Source: Anaerolinea thermolimosa
Lineage (GTDB): Bacteria > Chloroflexota > Anaerolineae > Anaerolineales > Anaerolineaceae
NCBI RefSeq assembly: GCF_001050195.2
Contig: NZ_DF967970.1
Coordinates: 1 to 64,000 of the forward strand
Reading direction: 5' to 3'
Length of the DNA stretch: 64,000 bases
Shown here in pieces: positions 18,678 through 28,491 of this stretch. The notes beneath the pieces are model-generated. The model saw only the letters and a list, made by a program, of their open reading frames with translations, had not been told where the DNA came from and did no database searches. The first letter of the stretch is position 1. The number at the start of each line of letters is the position of its first letter. Made by a program: the position numbers and the translations under genes.

Positions 18678-20182
18678 ACCCCTCGATGCGGCTTCGCCAG
18701 GGCCTGGGCCTGGCCGGGCTGGTACTGCTGGTGCTTGCCACCCGGCTGCCCTTCCGCAGTGAGGTGCTTTATCACTGGGATTCGGTGAATTTTGCATACG
18801 CGATGAAGGAATTTAACCTGGCCAGAGAACAGCCCCAGCCGCCCGGTTACATTGTCTATGTGTGGCTGTGCCGCTTGGTAGATGGGGTATTTCACGATGC
18901 CCAAACCACCATGGTCAGCCTCAGTATTCTGGCGAGTGTGTTTGCGGTGCTGGGAATGTACTTTCTGGGTAAGGAGCTGTATAACTCGCGGACGGGATGG
19001 GCGGCTGCCCTGTTTCTGGCGGCTTCTCCGCTCTTCTGGTTTTATGGAGAGATTGCCCTGCCACACACCCTGGATGCCATGTTCGTCATCTGGATCAGCC
19101 TGGGGTTGTTGCGAGTGATGCGGGGAGAGCGCGGGTTGATTTTTCCGGTGGTGATCGGGATGGCGATCGCCGGAGGGGTGCGGCAGCAGACGCTGGTTTT
19201 TCTGGGGCCGCTGGCGCTTTTTGCCGTGCGGAAACTCGGTCTGAAGCGGCTGGCGGTGGCGGCTGCGCTGGGGGCGGTGCTGTGCCTGGCCTGGTTTGTT
19301 CCACTCATTCAACTCAGTGGTGGGCTGCAGGAATATCTGCGGATTGTAGGAGCGTTTACAGATCGCTTTCAGAAGACGACCTCTATTTTTATGGGAGCAG
19401 GCTGGGGAGGAGTGCGGAGAAATGCAATCAAATTGATACTCTATTCTGGCTACGGATGGAATATATTATGTATACCGGTGCTGGCCGTGCTGGTTCGTAC
19501 CTTGCGAGCCAGGAGGTTGCCCCGCCCGGGTGAAAGGTCTGTTTTTCTGGCCCTCTGGGTTTTGCCCGCCGGTTTGTTTTATCTGGTGGTTCACATGGGG
19601 CAACAGGGGCTGGTGTTTGTTTTTCTTCCAGCGCTTTTGCTGCTCAGCGCGGCGGCACTGGACAGATGGTTGTGCCGCCAGCCCCCCTTTTTTTGGGCAG
19701 GAGTCGTTTTACTGGTGGCGATCAGCGGTTCGATCTTTGCTCTATTGCCTGAATATCCGCTCGGGGCAGGCACCCAGCGATTACTCACCCGGCAAACTTT
19801 GCAGAACAACGACCGCTATTTTCTGGAACGTTTTCGGGCTATCCGGCAGAGTTTCCCGCCCGAAAGTTCATCCATTCTGGCCACGAACTGGCACCATGTG
19901 GAGTTTTACCTGCCGGAGTATCGGGTCTTTCATTTCGATGTGGGGGCGAAATGGGAAGTCGATGAAGGCCTGTCTGAAAATCAAACGAGACAGCTCGTGG
20001 GAATCTCGGACGCAGGGGAGAAGGTTATTCTCTTCGATGCAGAACTTGAACCCTTCAACCGCACCCCTGAACGGGTAGCGTGGGTTGAACTGAGCGGTGG
20101 GGATCAACTGGCGGTTCTGCCTTTGTACAACGGGGAGAAGTTATGGATTGGGGTCGATGGCTTTGGTGTTACAGGAAGGTAA
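18674..20182 (+). CDS. GT-C-like membrane glycosyltransferase (PMT/ArnT-related)
   Basis: 502 aa with about 10 helices. After helix 1 the loop reads YHWDSVNFAYAMKEFNLA followed by QPQPPGYIVYVWLCRL, the D-containing loop and PPGY motif of PMT_2/RgtA-B-like transferases that use lipid-phosphate sugars at the outer membrane face. The middle has SPLFWFYGEIALPHTLD. A soluble C-terminal domain of about 120 residues ends the protein. It is translationally coupled to the gene before it, and the next gene starts 7 bases downstream. Confidence 0.7.
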   Translation: MNPSMRLRQGLGLAGLVLLVLATRLPFRSEVLYHWDSVNFAYAMKEFNLAREQPQPPGYIVYVWLCRLVDGVFHDAQTTMVSLSILASVFAVLGMYFLGKELYNSRTGWAAALFLAASPLFWFYGEIALPHTLDAMFVIWISLGLLRVMRGERGLIFPVVIGMAIAGGVRQQTLVFLGPLALFAVRKLGLKRLAVAAALGAVLCLAWFVPLIQLSGGLQEYLRIVGAFTDRFQKTTSIFMGAGWGGVRRNAIKLILYSGYGWNILCIPVLAVLVRTLRARRLPRPGERSVFLALWVLPAGLFYLVVHMGQQGLVFVFLPALLLLSAAALDRWLCRQPPFFWAGVVLLVAISGSIFALLPEYPLGAGTQRLLTRQTLQNNDRYFLERFRAIRQSFPPESSSILATNWHHVEFYLPEYRVFHFDVGAKWEVDEGLSENQTRQLVGISDAGEKVILFDAELEPFNRTPERVAWVELSGGDQLAVLPLYNGEKLWIGVDGFGVTGR

Positions 20183-20189
20183 GCATTCG

Positions 20190-21743
20190 ATGAAGCATTT
20201 CAGAATCTTCCGGGTTGGGCTGGTCTGTCTGGCCTTTTTGCTTGGGGTGTTGCTGCTGGGAAGTGTATCTGGCCGTTCGATGGGGCAAACTGTCAGCTGG
20301 GGAACGGCCATTCCCCTCTCGCCAGCCGGCTCGTTTTCCTGGTTTCCGGATATTACCGCAGACCGCTCCGGCAGGGTTCATGTGGCCTGGGCCTCCGGGG
20401 TGCCCGGTTTCGATGCGGTGGTCTATACCAGCTCGGTCAATGGCGAGGTGTGGAGTCCGCCCAATGATGTAGCGGCTGTGGCACAGGAGAGCGGCAGTGC
20501 CGCCACCCGCCCGGCCATGCTGGTAGACCCGCGTGGGTATCTGCACCTTACTTTTGTGGACACGAAAACCCTGTATTATTCGCGCGCACCCATCTGGAAT
20601 GCCGGTTCAGCAGCAGCATGGACAGATCGTCAGGTGCTTAGCGGGCAGCAGGTGGCTTATTTTTCTCGTATGGCCATAGACAGCAAGGGGGTTATTCACC
20701 TGGTGTATACCGAGAATGCTTCCAGTGTGGCCTGCATGGGTTGTTATCATCTGTATTATCGCCAGTCGGCAGATGCCGGAGAAACCTGGTCTCCGGCGGT
20801 GGATATCTCGCTGGAACAGGATGGGGTGGCCAAGCCCACCTTGATCATTGACTCCAAAGACCAGCTCCATGTGGTATGGGAAGGCGGGCAGGGAGGTGGC
20901 CTGGGGCAGCTTCCTGACCCAACCACGGTTAAGTACGCCGCTTCCTACGATGGTGGGGTGACCTGGACAAAAGCTACAGCCTTTTCGGTCATCGAAAATC
21001 CCAATTTAAAAAATATCACCCTGGGCATTGATCGCGAGAAGCGTCTGGTGGTGGTGTTCTGGGCGTTGCCGTATGACTGGCTGATGTATTCCGTCTCAGA
21101 GGATGCCGGAAGAACCTGGTCGGCCCCGGCACAGATTTCCGGCGTATGGGGGGCGGCGGCGGTTTATAAATCCAATCTCGATACCTATTCGATGGCCAGC
21201 GATAGCGCGGGTAACCTTCACCTCATCTTTGTAGGCCGAAAGGCCATCGATTCAAAGACGGTAGATGTCCTTGATGTGGTCTGGGATGGTCAAACCTGGT
21301 CTTCGCCAACCACGATTGCGGAATATGAGAAGGATGTGCCCGAATGGCCGCGGGTGGCGATCAGTCAGGGCAATCAGATTAATGTGGTGTGGTTTGTACG
21401 GGATGAAGCCCATATCTGGGAATCGGATAAGGGGCGTTATCGGGTGTGGTATGCGCGGGGAGTGTCTGCTGCGGCCAGTGAACCCGCTCAGATAATTCCG
21501 ACCTTTACTCCGGTTTCTCCCACGCCTACACTGGAGGTTTCTCCTCCGCCGCCCTCGCCAGAGGTCACGCCTTCGGAGGTTAATTTCCCGTTGAACCCAA
21601 CCCTGCGTGCTACCGAGAATGCACCGGGGGGAAATGTGCTTTATGCAGAGCAGGATTATCTGGCGGTGGTGGTTAAAGCAGTGATTCCTTCGGTTCTTTT
21701 CCTGGCCGGGGTGGTGTTGATTGCCTTCCTGCGTAAGCGGTAA
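20190..21743 (+). CDS. membrane-anchored sialidase-like (BNR) beta-propeller protein
   Basis: 517 aa from ATG 20190, with AGGAAGG at 20172-20178; the in-frame upstream ATG lies inside the previous gene. A signal peptide is followed by a six-bladed sialidase-type propeller with repeated Asp-box-like turns (SADAGETWSPAV, SYDGGVTWTKAT, SEDAGRTWSAPA) at regular spacing. A Pro/Thr/Ser-rich linker and a C-terminal helix VIPSVLFLAGVVLIAFL with basic end RKR anchor it outside the cell. The Arg triad and Tyr/Glu pair of true sialidases could not be assigned, so binding rather than hydrolysis is possible. Confidence 0.72.
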   Translation: MKHFRIFRVGLVCLAFLLGVLLLGSVSGRSMGQTVSWGTAIPLSPAGSFSWFPDITADRSGRVHVAWASGVPGFDAVVYTSSVNGEVWSPPNDVAAVAQESGSAATRPAMLVDPRGYLHLTFVDTKTLYYSRAPIWNAGSAAAWTDRQVLSGQQVAYFSRMAIDSKGVIHLVYTENASSVACMGCYHLYYRQSADAGETWSPAVDISLEQDGVAKPTLIIDSKDQLHVVWEGGQGGGLGQLPDPTTVKYAASYDGGVTWTKATAFSVIENPNLKNITLGIDREKRLVVVFWALPYDWLMYSVSEDAGRTWSAPAQISGVWGAAAVYKSNLDTYSMASDSAGNLHLIFVGRKAIDSKTVDVLDVVWDGQTWSSPTTIAEYEKDVPEWPRVAISQGNQINVVWFVRDEAHIWESDKGRYRVWYARGVSAAASEPAQIIPTFTPVSPTPTLEVSPPPPSPEVTPSEVNFPLNPTLRATENAPGGNVLYAEQDYLAVVVKAVIPSVLFLAGVVLIAFLRKR

Positions 21744-21772
21744 GGCCCGGTGAAAGTGAAGATGAGTTGACC

Positions 21773-22999
21773 ATGAAGATTTTATTCATCGTTCCTTACG
21801 TCCCCAGCCTGATCAGGGTTCGCCCCTATAACCTCATCCGTTATCTGGCGGCGCGCGGTCATGAGATCACCCTGCTGACGCTGTACACCTCACTGGCGGA
21901 GAGGGACGATGTGAAAGCCCTGCGCTCGTTTTGCCGCGAGGTTTATGCCCTGCCGCTGCCCCGGTGGCGATCCATGGCCAACAGCCTTCTGGCACTGCCG
22001 ACCAGCACGCCTCTTCAGGCGATGTATTGCTGGCAACCTGCGTTGAGCCAGCTGGCGCGAGAGCTAATTCAAAAAGATGGGGGGTTCGATCTGGTGCATG
22101 TTGAGCACCTGCGCGGTGCGCGTTACGGGCTTGATCTGATGAACATCAAAGCGGCCTCTTCGGCATCCTCCCGGCGCCTGCCGGTGGTCTGGGATAGCGT
22201 GGATTGCATCACCCTGCTCTTCAGGCAGGCGGCGGGCCAGAGTCGGCGCCTGCTGAGCCGCTGGCTCACTCATTTTGAACTCGGGCGCACCCCCCGATAT
22301 GAGGGCTGGCTGACGGGCCAGTTTGACCGGGTGCTGGTCACCTCTTCGCATGACCGCGAGGCACTGGTGGGGCTTATGCGCGGAGGGGCGCTATCGTCTC
22401 ATGTGCGGGTAATTCCCAACGGGGTGGATCTGGAGTATTACACGCCGCAGAACGGCGATGTTCCCAGAGACCCTGCCACGCTGGTGATCAGCGGCAAGAT
22501 GAGTTACCACGCTAATGTCACCATGGCGGTAACCTTTGTTGAAGAAGTCCTGCCGCTGATCTGGCAGCGTCACCCTGAAGTGCGCCTGGTGATCGTCGGA
22601 AAAGACCCCACTGCCGAAGTGCGGGCACTGGCACGCCATCCTGCAGTGGAAGTAACGGGTACGGTGGCTGATATTCGCCCGTATTTACATCGGGCTACGG
22701 TGGCTGTTGCGCCCATTCAATATGGGGCAGGAATTCAAAATAAAGTGCTGGAGGCCATGGCCTGCGGATTGCCGGTGGTCACCACATCCAGGGCGGTTTC
22801 AGCCCTGGCGGTGGAAGCCGGTAGAGAGGTGCTCATCGCCGATACGCCGCAGGAGTTCGCTGCGTTGGTGATCCGTCTTCTCGAGGATCCGGCCTATCGC
22901 GAACAGATTGCCCGGACCGGCCGTTGCTATGTTGAAGAGAATCATCCCTGGCCGAAGGTGATTGAGCGGCTGGAGGAGGTCTACGATGAGATTGTCTAA
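21773..22999 (+). CDS. glycosyltransferase family 4
   Basis: 408 aa from ATG 21773 (MKILFIVPYVP); TTG two codons earlier is also possible. Complete GT-B fold: FIVPYVPSLIRVRPYNLIRYL at the acceptor side, FDLVHVEHLRGARYGL, RVIPNGVDLEYYTP, VISGKMSYHANV, VRLVIVGKDPTAEV, VEVTGTVADIRPYL and the donor motif GAGIQNKVLEAMACGLPVV. The family transfers sugars from NDP-sugars with retention. The end overlaps the phosphoglycosyl transferase start by 14 bases, so the two are made together. Confidence 0.88.
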   Translation: MKILFIVPYVPSLIRVRPYNLIRYLAARGHEITLLTLYTSLAERDDVKALRSFCREVYALPLPRWRSMANSLLALPTSTPLQAMYCWQPALSQLARELIQKDGGFDLVHVEHLRGARYGLDLMNIKAASSASSRRLPVVWDSVDCITLLFRQAAGQSRRLLSRWLTHFELGRTPRYEGWLTGQFDRVLVTSSHDREALVGLMRGGALSSHVRVIPNGVDLEYYTPQNGDVPRDPATLVISGKMSYHANVTMAVTFVEEVLPLIWQRHPEVRLVIVGKDPTAEVRALARHPAVEVTGTVADIRPYLHRATVAVAPIQYGAGIQNKVLEAMACGLPVVTTSRAVSALAVEAGREVLIADTPQEFAALVIRLLEDPAYREQIARTGRCYVEENHPWPKVIERLEEVYDEIV

Positions 23000-24497
23000 T
23001 ACAAGGGCTTTCCCTTTTGAGTATGAAACGGTGCAGAGTCGCATCTCACAGGCCAAGCAATCGCTGGTGCATGCCCACCAGTGGAAGCTTTTTGTGCTGG
23101 CTCTGATTCTGCTGGATTTTCTGTCGGTCGGCCTGGCGTTCAGAGTGGCTTATTTTGTCCGGTTCAATCTGGGCTTCCCGCTCTTTCGGCTGGAGGTCGT
23201 TCCGAATTATGAGTTTTACATCCACCTTGTCTATGTTTTGATCCCGGGCTGGCTGCTTCTCTACGCCTTTTTCGGGCTTTATAACCGGCAATATCTGCTC
23301 TCGGGCACGCGCGAGTACGCACGCATCTTTTCTGCCACGTTGACGGGAATGCTGCTGGTGATTGTGGTGGGGTTTTTAGGGCCAGATTTCGTGGTGGCGC
23401 GCGGCTGGCTGGTGGCCTCATGGCTTCTGGCGTTCCTCTTCACCAGCGGTGGGCGTTTCCTGGTGCGGCGGCTTATCCGCATCTTTCGTGAAAAAGGGTT
23501 CTTCATTGCTCCGGCGCTGATCATCGGGGCGAACGAAGAGGGGCAGTTGCTGGCCGAGCAGCTTTCGGATTGGAAGTATTCTGGCCTGAATGTGCTGGGG
23601 TATGTAGATAACCATCCCCCTGCCGAAGGGTCTATGGGGGCTCATCCTCTGCCTTACCTTGGCGGGACGCCCGCCCTGGATGAACTGGTACGCCGCTTTG
23701 GCATCGAAGAGCTGGTGGTGGCCACCAGTGCCATTTCGAGGGAAGACCTGCTCGACCTGTTCAAGAAATACGGAGTGGGAAGCGGAGTGAACCTGCGCCT
23801 TTCTTCCGGTCTGTATGAAATTATTACAACCGGGCTGGATGTGACCGAAATTGCCAGTGTACCTCTGGTAAAGGTGAATAAGGTAAGGCTAACCGGGGTC
23901 GACAGGGTGCTTAAGAACCTCATGGATTACAGTATCGCGCTGTTGCTGATGATCCCATTGCTTCCAGTGATGGGGATCATTGCCCTGTTGATTAAGCTCG
24001 ATTCTCCCGGCCCGGTGATCCACCGCCGACGGGTGATGGGGGTCAATGGTAAAACCTTCGATGCCTTCAAGTTCCGCACCATGTACGTCAACGGGGACGA
24101 AATTCTGGAACAATATCCTGAGCTCAAGGAAGAACTGGCGCGCACGCATAAGCTCAAGGATGATCCGCGGGTCACGCGGGTGGGTAAATTCCTGCGGAAG
24201 TTCAGCTTGGACGAGCTTCCTCAGTTATTCAACGTACTGCGGCACGAAATGTCCATCGTTGGGCCGCGGATGATCTCTCCGGCGGAGATCAACGAGTATC
24301 GAAAGTATGGCATCAACCTGCTGACTGTGCGCCCGGGCATTACCGGCCTGTGGCAGGTGAGCGGGCGGTCAGACGTCAGTTACGATGAGCGCGTCAGGCT
24401 GGATATGTATTACATCCGCAACTGGACGGTCTGGCTTGATCTGCAATTGCTTTTACGCACCATCCCGGCGGTCATCAAAGGGAGAGGGGCTTACTGA
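22986..24497 (+). CDS. polyprenyl-phosphate glycosyl-1-phosphate transferase (WbaP/WcaJ type)
   Basis: 503 aa from ATG 22986, with GGAGGTC just upstream. Four N-terminal membrane helices and a nucleotide-binding-like middle domain ([19 protein letters not shown]) lead to the C-terminal sugar-transferase domain: a reentrant helix ([20 protein letters not shown]), [53 protein letters not shown] and [14 protein letters not shown]. This enzyme loads the first sugar phosphate onto undecaprenyl phosphate and so starts glycan assembly; FSLDELPQ carries the catalytic Asp-Glu pair. It marks the cluster as a lipid-linked polysaccharide pathway. Confidence 0.93.
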   Translation: MRLSNTRAFPFEYETVQSRISQAKQSLVHAHQWKLFVLALILLDFLSVGLAFRVAYFVRFNLGFPLFRLEVVPNYEFYIHLVYVLIPGWLLLYAFFGLYNRQYLLSGTREYARIFSATLTGMLLVIVVGFLGPDFVVARGWLVASWLLAFLFTSGGRFLVRRLIRIFREKGFFIAPALIIGANEEGQLLAEQLSDWKYSGLNVLGYVDNHPPAEGSMGAHPLPYLGGTPALDELVRRFGIEELVVATSAISREDLLDLFKKYGVGSGVNLRLSSGLYEIITTGLDVTEIASVPLVKVNKVRLTGVDRVLKNLMDYSIALLLMIPLLPVMGIIALLIKLDSPGPVIHRRRVMGVNGKTFDAFKFRTMYVNGDEILEQYPELKEELARTHKLKDDPRVTRVGKFLRKFSLDELPQLFNVLRHEMSIVGPRMISPAEINEYRKYGINLLTVRPGITGLWQVSGRSDVSYDERVRLDMYYIRNWTVWLDLQLLLRTIPAVIKGRGAY

Positions 24498-24516
24498 GTT
24501 TTGTGAAAAGAGGCTT

Positions 24517-25494
24517 ATGATCATCGTACAGGCGCCCTTGCGCATTAGTTTCTTCGGAGGCGGTACCGACTTCCCTGATTTTTACCGGCAGGAGGGGGGA
24601 TGTGTGCTGACCTCGACGATTGATAAGTACATTTTTGTGACGATCAAGAACCGGTTCGATGCCAAGCTACGCGTGGGGTATACCCAGACCGAAATGGTGG
24701 ACACGGTGGATGAACTCAAACATGAGTTGATCCGCGAGGCATTGCGCCTCACAGGGATCAGCCAGGGGGTGGAGATTACCACCATGGGAGACATTCCTTC
24801 AGCGGGCTCGGGGCTGGGGTCTTCGAGCGCCGTCACGGCTGGAGCGTTGCTGGCCATGTACACCTACCTGGGTGAGACGGTAACTGCCGAACAGCTGGCG
24901 CGTGAGGCCTGTCAGATTGAAATTGAACGTCTACAGAAGCCCATCGGGGTGCAGGATCAGTACGCGATTGCTTATGGCGGGTTGCGTTTCTTTGAATTCC
25001 GCCCCGATGGACAGGTGATTGGAACGAGGATTCCTATCTCGGCAGACCTGAAACGGCAACTGGACGAAAACTTCCTTCTGTTCTACACCGGTGTGGGGCG
25101 GCAGGCCGATTCGATCCTCACCGAGCAGAAGGCGAACATCCAGGACCGGCTTCAGGTGTTACGTGAAATGAGAGAAATGGCCTGTCTGGCAAGAAAAGAA
25201 CTGGAACATGGTAATCTGGACGCCATCGGGAGTATGCTTGACCAGGCCTGGAAATTAAAAAAGAAACTGGCCAGCCGCATCAGCAATGGTGAGATTGATG
25301 CCCTGTACGACACGGCCAGAAAGGCCGGCGCCCTGGGTGGTAAAATCACTGGAGCAGGGGGCGGGGGTTTTCTTTTGTTGTATTGCCCGCGAGAGCGCCA
25401 GGATGCTGTGCGCCACGCTATGGGCCATCTTCAGGAATTGCCATTCCGCCTGGAGCGGGATGGCGTGAAAGTCATCTTTAATTATCGACGTTGA
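24517..25494 (+). CDS. hddA: D-glycero-alpha-D-manno-heptose 7-phosphate kinase (GHMP kinase)
   Basis: 325 aa from ATG 24517. Starts [20 protein letters not shown], the HddA/FGGY-like opening of sugar GHMP kinases. The phosphate loop is [18 protein letters not shown] and the C-terminal motif [31 protein letters not shown] supplies the catalytic Asp region. It phosphorylates C1 of heptose 7-phosphate on the route to GDP-heptose. The isomerase that supplies its substrate (GmhA-like) follows 19 bases later. The phosphatase gmhB and guanylyltransferase hddC are not in the window. Confidence 0.85.
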   Translation: MIIVQAPLRISFFGGGTDFPDFYRQEGGCVLTSTIDKYIFVTIKNRFDAKLRVGYTQTEMVDTVDELKHELIREALRLTGISQGVEITTMGDIPSAGSGLGSSSAVTAGALLAMYTYLGETVTAEQLAREACQIEIERLQKPIGVQDQYAIAYGGLRFFEFRPDGQVIGTRIPISADLKRQLDENFLLFYTGVGRQADSILTEQKANIQDRLQVLREMREMACLARKELEHGNLDAIGSMLDQAWKLKKKLASRISNGEIDALYDTARKAGALGGKITGAGGGGFLLLYCPRERQDAVRHAMGHLQELPFRLERDGVKVIFNYRR

Positions 25495-25513
25495 TGTTTA
25501 AGGGAGGAGTCAT

Positions 25514-26647
25514 ATGGACAACATCCGGAAATATATTAATGATTTGCATCAGACCCTCGACCTCATCCCCATGACGGCTATTCAGGAGATGGTAGACGTG
25601 CTCGTCAGAGCGCGATTGCATGACCACCAGGTTTTTGTGATGGGCAATGGCGGGAGTGCCACCACGGCTTCTCATTTTGTGTGTGACCTGGCTAAAAACA
25701 CACGCGTTTCGGGATTGCCTCATTTTCGGGTGATCGGCCTGACCGACAATGTGGCTTCGATTACAGCCTATGCCAATGATGAAGGCTATGAGATGATCTT
25801 TTCTCAACAGCTGGCCGGGCTGGTGCGGGAAGACGATGTGGTGATTGCCATTTCGGCCAGCGGGAACTCGCCCAATGTGCTCAAAGCAGTAGAGCTTGCC
25901 AACATGGCCAATGCCTTTACAATCGGGTTAACAGGGTTCAACGGTGGTAAGCTGGGCGGAATGGTGAAACTCCATGTACATGTGCCTTCCAACCGTATTG
26001 AACAGGTGGAGGATATTCATCTGATGATTGAGCACATGGTCATTTCCACCATTCGGGAGATGACTCAATCCAAACCGTTCATTGAACAGCTGGCGGCTCT
26101 GTTTGGCGCCTCTAACCGCTTGGCTGCTTCCAGGGTGGATAGCAGGCCCATCCGCAATACTTACGATCTCTTGAATGCCATCAGTCAGGAAATGAACAAC
26201 TACACCGAAGTTTATGATCTGTTGCAACGTATCCTTCAACTGACGGTGGAAAGCATCGGGGCTACAAGTGGGAGTTTCCTGGTGGTGGATGAAAATGGCA
26301 ATATTACCGATGGCATTCTGGCATATGCGGGCAAGGTACAGCCTGGCATCAAACAACAACTGGTGGATGTATTCAAAGAGGGCCTGGCTGGCTGGGTGAT
26401 CAAAAATCAGGCATCGGCGCTGGTTCCTGATACGCAGAATGACCCGCGCTGGCTGCCGCGAGCCTGGGAAATTGGCCGGCATGGATCACGTTCGGTGATC
26501 AGTGTTCCTCTCATTGCGCGCAACCGGGTGACCGGTGTGTTGACTCTGGCGCGAAACGATACCAGCCAGTTCACTGAGGATGATCTTTCTCTGCTCACAA
26601 CGGTGGCGGTGTTTCTCACATTCCAGATTTTCAACCGGCAAAGGTAA
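25514..26647 (+). CDS. gmhA: sedoheptulose-7-phosphate isomerase (GmhA-like) fused to a GAF domain
   Basis: 377 aa, about twice the normal GmhA length. Residues 1-195 are a SIS-fold isomerase: MGNGGSATTASHFVCDL, DNVASITAYANDEGYEMIF, ISASGNSPNVLKA and EDIHLMIEHMV with the late catalytic-type histidine. The acidic residue after the HF motif is Asp where GmhA usually has Glu, so activity should be tested. After a short linker, residues about 215-377 form a GAF domain: LLQRILQLTVESIGATSGSF, LVVDENGNI, GLAGWVIKNQ, SVISVPLIARNRVTGVLTL. The GAF half could let a small ligand or redox signal control the isomerase. The reading frame is continuous with no sign of an assembly slip. It starts 19 bases after hddA, with AGGGAGGAG before the ATG. 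Confidence 0.85.
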   Translation: MDNIRKYINDLHQTLDLIPMTAIQEMVDVLVRARLHDHQVFVMGNGGSATTASHFVCDLAKNTRVSGLPHFRVIGLTDNVASITAYANDEGYEMIFSQQLAGLVREDDVVIAISASGNSPNVLKAVELANMANAFTIGLTGFNGGKLGGMVKLHVHVPSNRIEQVEDIHLMIEHMVISTIREMTQSKPFIEQLAALFGASNRLAASRVDSRPIRNTYDLLNAISQEMNNYTEVYDLLQRILQLTVESIGATSGSFLVVDENGNITDGILAYAGKVQPGIKQQLVDVFKEGLAGWVIKNQASALVPDTQNDPRWLPRAWEIGRHGSRSVISVPLIARNRVTGVLTLARNDTSQFTEDDLSLLTTVAVFLTFQIFNRQR

Positions 26648-26652
26648 TTCCT

Positions 26653-28272
26653 ATGGATATTCGTCCCTACCTGGCTCCGATCTTTAAATGGTGGTGGCTC
26701 CTCCTGGCAGCTGCGGCGCTGGCAACCGGCACAGCCTATTTCATCCTGCGTGATCAACCCGCGGTATACACGGCACGTACCACGCTGATGATCGGGCGGA
26801 CACTTTTGGAAGCCAACCCCTCGAGCAACGATTTCTGGCTCAATCAGCAGTTGAGCAGTTTGTATTCCGATATGGCCTATCGCGAGCCAGTGCAGGAGGG
26901 AGTGAAAAAAGCTCTGGGAATGACCTGGTTGCCCAAGTATGTGGTCAAGACGTTTGGAAATGGCCAGTTCATCGAGATTGACGTGATTGATACCAGCCCG
27001 GAGCGCGCCATGCATGTGGCGTCTGAGCTGGCCAACCAGTTGATTCTGGTCAGTCCGGGCAGTAAGGAAGTAAATTCGAATAATGAGGCTTTCATACAGG
27101 AGCAGCTCCAGAAGCTTCAGGAGCAGATCGTGGCGACCGAGAAAGAACTGGTTGCCAGGCAGGATTCTCTGGGAGGGCTGACCAGTGCCCACGAGATAGA
27201 ACAGGCCAAGGCCGAGTTGCGTACCCTGGAGGATAAGCTCAGCCTGTTGCGCACCAACTACGCTAATCTGCTTTCCAGCAGTAAGGAGAACATCACCAAT
27301 ATCTTGCAGGTCATTGAGCCAGCTTCGCTGCCCGTCAGACCGACCGGTCCCAATCGTTATCTGATCATCGCTCTGTGTGGCATGGCGGGGCTGGTTCTGG
27401 GAGCAGGCTGTGCCTATTTGCTGGAGTATCTCGATGAAGCCATTCAGAACCCGGAAGAGCTGGCCCGGTTGATAGACGCTCCTATCGTGGGGTATATCTC
27501 TGACCTGGGGCGCAAAGCCAATGCCAGCCTCTATGTGGCCAGGCATCCCCGTTCACTCATGGCAGAAGCCTTCCGAACCCTGCGCGCGAACATTGAACTG
27601 CAAAACCTGGATAACGGCCCCCTGGCGTTGCTGATCACCAGTCCTGATACCGGAGACGGGAAAACCTCGGTGGCGGCCAACCTCGCGGTGAGCTTCTCAC
27701 AGGGCGGGAAAAGGGTCATTCTGGTGGATGGCGATTTGCGGAAGCCTTCGTTGCATGAGTTCTTTGACATTTCAGACCGTCGTGGGTTGACCGATGTTCT
27801 GCAAGGCAAGCTCAGTGTGGAGAAGGCGCTTCGCACCTGGGACGGCGGCGGTCTGCGGCTGATCACCGTAGGCGATGAAGCCGTGCTCCCCGATCTGCTG
27901 CTCACGGCCGAGAAGGTGGAAAATCTTCTGTGTGAATTAAAACCCCTGGCGGATATTATTTTGATCGATAGCTCGCCCTTCCTGGTCTCAGATGCGATGA
28001 TCTTTGCCGCCAAAGTGGATGGCGTGATTACTGTTATCCGTCCTGGCTATACCAGCCGGGAAATGGCGCGGGTGATGAAAGAGCGGATTGCCATGGCGGG
28101 TGGAAAGATCATCGGTGTGGTGCTGAACCGCATTCCATTAAAGCGCATCGGGTATTATGGCGGGTATCGTTATTACCTGCCTTACGGGTATTATGAGAAG
28201 AAAAAGAAGCGCGAAGAAGACGAAGATAAAAAAGTGCCCAAGAAAAGCGAGTTGACTTTTTCAGGCAAGTAA
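26653..28272 (+). CDS. Wzz/BY-kinase polysaccharide chain-length regulator and tyrosine autokinase
   Basis: 539 aa in one chain, as in Wzc. An N-terminal Wzz domain lies between two helices (WWWLLLAAAALATGTAYFIL and LIIALCGMAGLVLGAGCAYLL), with a coiled-coil segment around residues 145-215. The cytoplasmic BY-kinase has Walker A SPDTGDGKTSVAANLA, Walker A' VILVDGDLRKPS and Walker B IILIDSSPF. The C-terminus holds a tyrosine cluster (YYGGYRYYLPYGYY) followed by Lys/Glu-rich residues, the expected autophosphorylation site. It controls chain length and export of the glycan, and it is the last gene of the cluster. Confidence 0.93.
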   Translation: MDIRPYLAPIFKWWWLLLAAAALATGTAYFILRDQPAVYTARTTLMIGRTLLEANPSSNDFWLNQQLSSLYSDMAYREPVQEGVKKALGMTWLPKYVVKTFGNGQFIEIDVIDTSPERAMHVASELANQLILVSPGSKEVNSNNEAFIQEQLQKLQEQIVATEKELVARQDSLGGLTSAHEIEQAKAELRTLEDKLSLLRTNYANLLSSSKENITNILQVIEPASLPVRPTGPNRYLIIALCGMAGLVLGAGCAYLLEYLDEAIQNPEELARLIDAPIVGYISDLGRKANASLYVARHPRSLMAEAFRTLRANIELQNLDNGPLALLITSPDTGDGKTSVAANLAVSFSQGGKRVILVDGDLRKPSLHEFFDISDRRGLTDVLQGKLSVEKALRTWDGGGLRLITVGDEAVLPDLLLTAEKVENLLCELKPLADIILIDSSPFLVSDAMIFAAKVDGVITVIRPGYTSREMARVMKERIAMAGGKIIGVVLNRIPLKRIGYYGGYRYYLPYGYYEKKKKREEDEDKKVPKKSELTFSGK

Positions 28273-28491
28273 GAGGGGGAGTATCCTTCCTGAAGGGCGC
28301 TTTTTTACCGGCGATTGTAAGGCAAAAGCAAGGTAATTATGGAGTTTAGCAATCTCCATTATGATAAAATCATTAAAAGGGTCAGGCTGATATGCTGAAA
28401 AGGTCGGGTTTCTCTGCCGAAAGCCGTCCCTCACAGTCAGATCAGCGGGTGATTTTCCTCTTATTATTTTATAAAAAGGAGAGCTTGATTT
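28273..28491. other. intergenic region before the protease gene
   Basis: 219 bases. An AT-rich stretch near 28320-28385 includes a weak promoter-like pair, TTGTAA and TATGGA with a 17-base spacer, and an imperfect hairpin TGGAG/CTCCA. AAAGGAG sits before the protease ATG. There is no convincing terminator with a T-run after the kinase gene and no ORF worth calling. Confidence 0.4.

Noticed and set aside
26407-27546. 379-codon minus-strand ORF
   Set aside because: Antisense shadow of the BY-kinase and GAF fusion genes.
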